Assembly (NCBI RefSeq): GCF_963662805.1
Contig: NZ_OY759867.1
Coordinates: 124,001-188,000 of the forward strand
Length of the DNA stretch: 64,000 nucleotides
Reading direction: 5' to 3'
Origin: an uncultured Cohaesibacter sp.
GTDB taxonomy: Bacteria; Pseudomonadota; Alphaproteobacteria; Rhizobiales; Cohaesibacteraceae
Positions 61,422 through 64,000 of the stretch are shown here, in pieces. The position numbers were made by a program, and so were the translations under genes. Every line of letters begins with the position of its first letter. Within the stretch, counting starts at the first letter, position 1. A model generated the notes under the pieces. That model was not told where the DNA came from and searched no databases. It worked only from the letters and a program-made list of their open reading frames with translations.

Positions 61422-62855
61422 ATGACCAAAGGGACAATCCTGCTGGCTGATGATGATACCGCGATCCGCACCGTGCTCAATCAGGCGCTGTCTCGCGCCG
61501 GTTATACGGTTCGCTTGACATCCAATGCGACCACGCTGTGGAGCTGGATTTCACAAGGCGAAGGCGACCTTGTGATCACTGATGTTGTGATGCCGGACGA
61601 GAATATCTTTGATGTTCTGCCGCGTATCAAGAAAGCCAGACCTCATTTGCCTGTCATCGTGATGAGCGCGCAAAATACGTTCATGACGGCGATCAAGGCG
61701 TCCGAACGAGGGGCCTACGAATATCTGCCCAAGCCGTTCGATCTGAAGGAATTGATCAACATTGCCGGTCGTGCCCTGTCAGAGCCGCGCCCCAGCCTTC
61801 AAGCCACTGAAGATGATGGCATGGACATCCCGCTGATTGGTCGCTCTGCCGCGATGCAGGACATCTACCGGATGCTGGCTCGCCTGATGCAGAATGACCT
61901 CACGGTGATGGTTACGGGGGAAAGCGGCACCGGCAAGGAGCTTGTCGCGCGGGCGCTGCATGATTATGGTAAGCGCCGCAAAGGGCCGTTCGTTGCCATC
62001 AACATGGCCGCCATCCCGAAAGACCTCATCGAGTCCGAACTGTTCGGGCATGAGAAGGGGTCCTTCACTGGCGCACATGGCCGCTCGGCAGGCAAGTTCG
62101 AGATGGCCGAGGGCGGTACGTTGTTCCTTGACGAGATCGGCGATATGCCGATGGAGGCGCAGACCCGTCTTTTGCGCGTCTTGCAGCAGGGCGAATATAC
62201 CACCGTTGGCGGTCGTACTCCGATCAAGACCAATGTGCGCATCATCGCGGCGACCAACAAGGATCTGCAGTCGCTGATCCATCAGGGCCTGTTCCGCGAG
62301 GATCTGTTCTTCCGGCTCAACGTTGTTCCCATGCGTCTGCCGCCCTTGCGCGAACGTGCCGAGGACATCAAGGATCTGGCGCGGCATTTCTTTGCTATCG
62401 GTGAACGCGAGGGCCTGCCGGTCAAGACGATCCAGCCCGAGGCGCTCGACGTGATGCTGAGATATCGCTGGCCGGGGAACGTGCGTGAGCTGGAAAACCT
62501 CGTTCGCCGACTCGCAGCGCTCTATCCGCAGGAAACGATCACGGCGGTTCAGATTGAGAATGAACTCAATCAGATCAGTCTGACGACGGACGTACAGCCC
62601 GAACAGAAAGTGCAGAACCTAGCCGCGGCGATGGAATCCTATCTGGAACAGCTGTTCAAGGAGTTTGGCGACAGCCTTCCACCTCCTGGACTTTACCACA
62701 GACTGCTGCGCGAGATCGAATATCCCCTGATTTGCACCTCTCTGGCGGCAACAAAAGGCAACCAGATCAAGACTGCCGAACTTCTGGGCTTGAACAGGAA
62801 CACCTTGCGCAAGAAGATAAAAGATCTGGATATTCAGGTGGTTAGAGGCGCCTGA
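61422..62855 (+). CDS. ntrC: Nitrogen regulator NtrC (sigma-54 activator), GSFTGA variant
   Basis: NtrC activates nitrogen-regulated sigma-54 promoters. The 477-residue protein has a receiver domain with D54 (ITDVVMPDE), the AAA+ domain with Walker A GESGTGKE and ATPase motifs, and a Fis-type HTH (NQIKTAELLGLNRNTLRKKI). The loop that contacts sigma-54 reads GSFTGA at residues 213-218 instead of the usual GAFTGA. AGGAGA precedes the ATG. Confidence 0.97.
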   Translation: MTKGTILLADDDTAIRTVLNQALSRAGYTVRLTSNATTLWSWISQGEGDLVITDVVMPDENIFDVLPRIKKARPHLPVIVMSAQNTFMTAIKASERGAYEYLPKPFDLKELINIAGRALSEPRPSLQATEDDGMDIPLIGRSAAMQDIYRMLARLMQNDLTVMVTGESGTGKELVARALHDYGKRRKGPFVAINMAAIPKDLIESELFGHEKGSFTGAHGRSAGKFEMAEGGTLFLDEIGDMPMEAQTRLLRVLQQGEYTTVGGRTPIKTNVRIIAATNKDLQSLIHQGLFREDLFFRLNVVPMRLPPLRERAEDIKDLARHFFAIGEREGLPVKTIQPEALDVMLRYRWPGNVRELENLVRRLAALYPQETITAVQIENELNQISLTTDVQPEQKVQNLAAAMESYLEQLFKEFGDSLPPPGLYHRLLREIEYPLICTSLAATKGNQIKTAELLGLNRNTLRKKIKDLDIQVVRGA

Positions 62856-62882
62856 CGATAAGACCTTCGTCTGCTTTTGGTC

Positions 62883-62914
62883 AGTTTGATGTGACTAATT
62901 TGACACATCAAACT
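62883..62914. promoter_or_regulatory. 11-bp perfect inverted repeat between ntrC and ntrY
   Basis: AGTTTGATGTG (62883-62893) and CACATCAAACT (62904-62914) are perfect arms around a 10-base A/T-rich loop. No T-run follows, so an operator or transcript end are both possible. Confidence 0.55.
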
Positions 62915-62974
62915 GTGGGGCATGGACAGTCCAAGCCAGAGCTGTCACATTTAAGCAACATTTTAGTTGAATAG

Positions 62975-63015
62975 AAGGGCCTGATTCAAACCTGCAATCG
63001 GGCCCTTTGCAAAGG
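62975..63015 (+). promoter_or_regulatory. Hairpin overlapping the ntrY ribosome-site region
   Basis: AAGGGCCTGATT (62975-62986) pairs with AATCGGGCCCTT (62996-63007) with one wobble. Its 3' arm runs into CCTTTGCAAAGG (63004-63015), a palindrome that includes the AAAGGA ribosome site of ntrY. A terminator-like or translation-masking leader is possible. Confidence 0.5.
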
Positions 63016-63026
63016 ATGTGTTGCGC

Positions 63027-64000
63027 GTGACAGACAGTTCCGAAACGGATTTCGACTTCAAACGAAGCGGCAGAGCTGTGCGACAGACGTCGCCGCTGTC
63101 CGAGGGACTGCCCGGTGTTACGGACCGGCAAGGGCCTCATTTGAGGCTGCGCGTGATCGGTCTTGCGACAGTCATTCTCGCGCTCGTTTCCGGTATCGCG
63201 ACCTTTGTCATTCTTCTTGGCCTGACTTCCATCGCTCCCACCGACGATGTCATCCAGATCGCGATGATTGTCAACGGCACCATTCTGGTCGCCTTGGCGC
63301 TGGTCATTGGCTGGGAAGCCAGCTCGATCATCCTCGCCCGCCACAAGGGCAAGGCGGGGGCACGGCTGCACATCAAGGTGATGGGGCTGTTCGCGCTCGT
63401 CGCGACCGTGCCGACCGTGCTGGTGGCGATCTTTGCCTCAATCACACTGGACCGTGGTCTTGATCGCTGGTTCTCCTCGCGCACGATGGCCATCATCAAC
63501 AGCTCGCAGACCGTGGCATCGGCCTACACCAAGGAACACGCCCGGGTTCTGCGCAATGAATTGCTGGGCATCGGGGCGGCACTGAACGATGCTGAACCCT
63601 ATTTTCTGCTTGCTGAGGACCGGTTCCGCGCCATTTTTGCGCGTCAGACCCGAATCCGCGGCATTCCTGCGGCCTTCATTGTCAGCGGTGATGGGCAGGA
63701 GATGATGGCGAGCCCCAGCCGTCTTGATCAGCCGCTGCCTCGCATGCCGTCAAAGGAGCTTTTGGAGCGGGCGCGAAGTGAGCCCGAACTGATCGCTCTT
63801 GGTGATTCCAACCTTGTGGCCGGCATCTTGCGGCTTGACGAATTCAGCGACGCCTATCTGTTCGTGGTGCGGGTTATCGACCCTGTGGTTTCGAACTTCC
63901 TGCGCATGACATCTGAAAACGTTCAGGAGTATCAGGCCTTCTTTGATAGCCGGTCGAACATTCAGGCCGCCTTTGCCATGCTCTATATTGGGGCGGGGCT
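63027..64000 (+). CDS. ntrY: Nitrogen regulation sensor kinase NtrY, N-terminal part (cut by window end)
   Basis: The frame opens at GTG 63027 (AAGGA about 10 bases upstream; TTG 63021 or GTG 63018 are alternatives) and stays open to the window end, giving 324 codons. The N-terminal 45 residues are polar. Hydrophobic segments follow near 50-70, 78-97 and 110-133, the usual membrane part of NtrY. A periplasmic-type sensor region (WFSSRTMAIINSSQTVASAY...) and a further hydrophobic start (AAFAMLYIGAGL) come next. The HAMP, PAS and kinase domains lie beyond the window. Position after ntrBC supports the call. Confidence 0.9.
   Translation, partial: MTDSSETDFDFKRSGRAVRQTSPLSEGLPGVTDRQGPHLRLRVIGLATVILALVSGIATFVILLGLTSIAPTDDVIQIAMIVNGTILVALALVIGWEASSIILARHKGKAGARLHIKVMGLFALVATVPTVLVAIFASITLDRGLDRWFSSRTMAIINSSQTVASAYTKEHARVLRNELLGIGAALNDAEPYFLLAEDRFRAIFARQTRIRGIPAAFIVSGDGQEMMASPSRLDQPLPRMPSKELLERARSEPELIALGDSNLVAGILRLDEFSDAYLFVVRVIDPVVSNFLRMTSENVQEYQAFFDSRSNIQAAFAMLYIGAG

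Overview
The window comes from an alphaproteobacterium of the Hyphomicrobiales (Rhizobiales) type. The evidence is gene order: tpiA-secG-pyrG-VOC-kdsA-eno-ftsB-pdhABC-lpd-lipA-COQ10, then erpA-dgt-argS-SPOR-scpAB-tatABC-serS-surE-LytM, then cinA/ispDF/dusB-ntrB-ntrC-ntrY. Family details agree: an iron-sulfur APS-reductase-type CysH with DUF2849 and DUF934 companions, a fused IspDF, a lipoyl domain on PdhB, and an ExoR-like Sel1 protein. A marine Cohaesibacter-like genus is a guess from overall character, not something shown. No rRNA, tRNA, CRISPR, IS element or phage gene was seen. Nearly everything is chromosomal housekeeping.

Layout. 1-2641: the 3' part of a large surface-type protein ending in cysteine-rich repeats, with a one-base frameshift in a C5 tract. 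3.0-7.5 kb: sulfite and APS reduction genes (DUF2849, cysI, cysH, DUF934) followed by a ferredoxin-NADP reductase. 7.6-13.3 kb (minus strand): ppiD-trpD-trpC-moaC-moeA. 13.7-23.0 kb: tpiA, secG, pyrG, a VOC protein, kdsA, a 59-codon membrane ORF, DUF1835 (minus), a GNAT acetyltransferase and eno. 23.1-27.6 kb (minus): a hydrolase, DUF2087, a small membrane protein, ubiX and ubiD, sitting between eno and ftsB, which are usually neighbours. 28.0-36.6 kb: ftsB, pdhA-pdhB-pdhC, an opposing MFS gene, lpd, a GlsB-type membrane protein and lipA. 36.6-57.1 kb: a COQ10-type START protein, ppk2 (minus), ExoR-like, xthA and erpA (minus), dgt, argS, a SPOR protein, scpAB, an orphan ABC ATPase, tatABC, serS, surE, a DUF457-like membrane protein and a LysM/LytM lipoprotein. 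57.1-64.0 kb: ispDF-cinA (minus), dusB-ntrB-ntrC and the start of ntrY, cut by the window end.

How the parts work together. The first block reduces sulfate to sulfide, probably with electrons through ferredoxin and the adjacent Fpr. Glycolysis (tpiA, eno) feeds pyruvate dehydrogenase, whose lipoyl cofactor is made by LipA next door. The second block combines envelope and division functions (SPOR, LytM, Tat), chromosome segregation (ScpAB) and translation. The last block is nitrogen control.

I found no convincing new multi-gene system. The best leads are the frameshifted Cys-rich repeat protein, several strong intergenic inverted repeats (before the sulfur genes, pdhA, dgt, the LytM lipoprotein and ntrY, plus two without an obvious gene), a small membrane ORF, a TrpD with an atypical PRPP-loop residue, an NtrC with GSFTGA, and signs that two normally separate Rhizobiales blocks have been joined.
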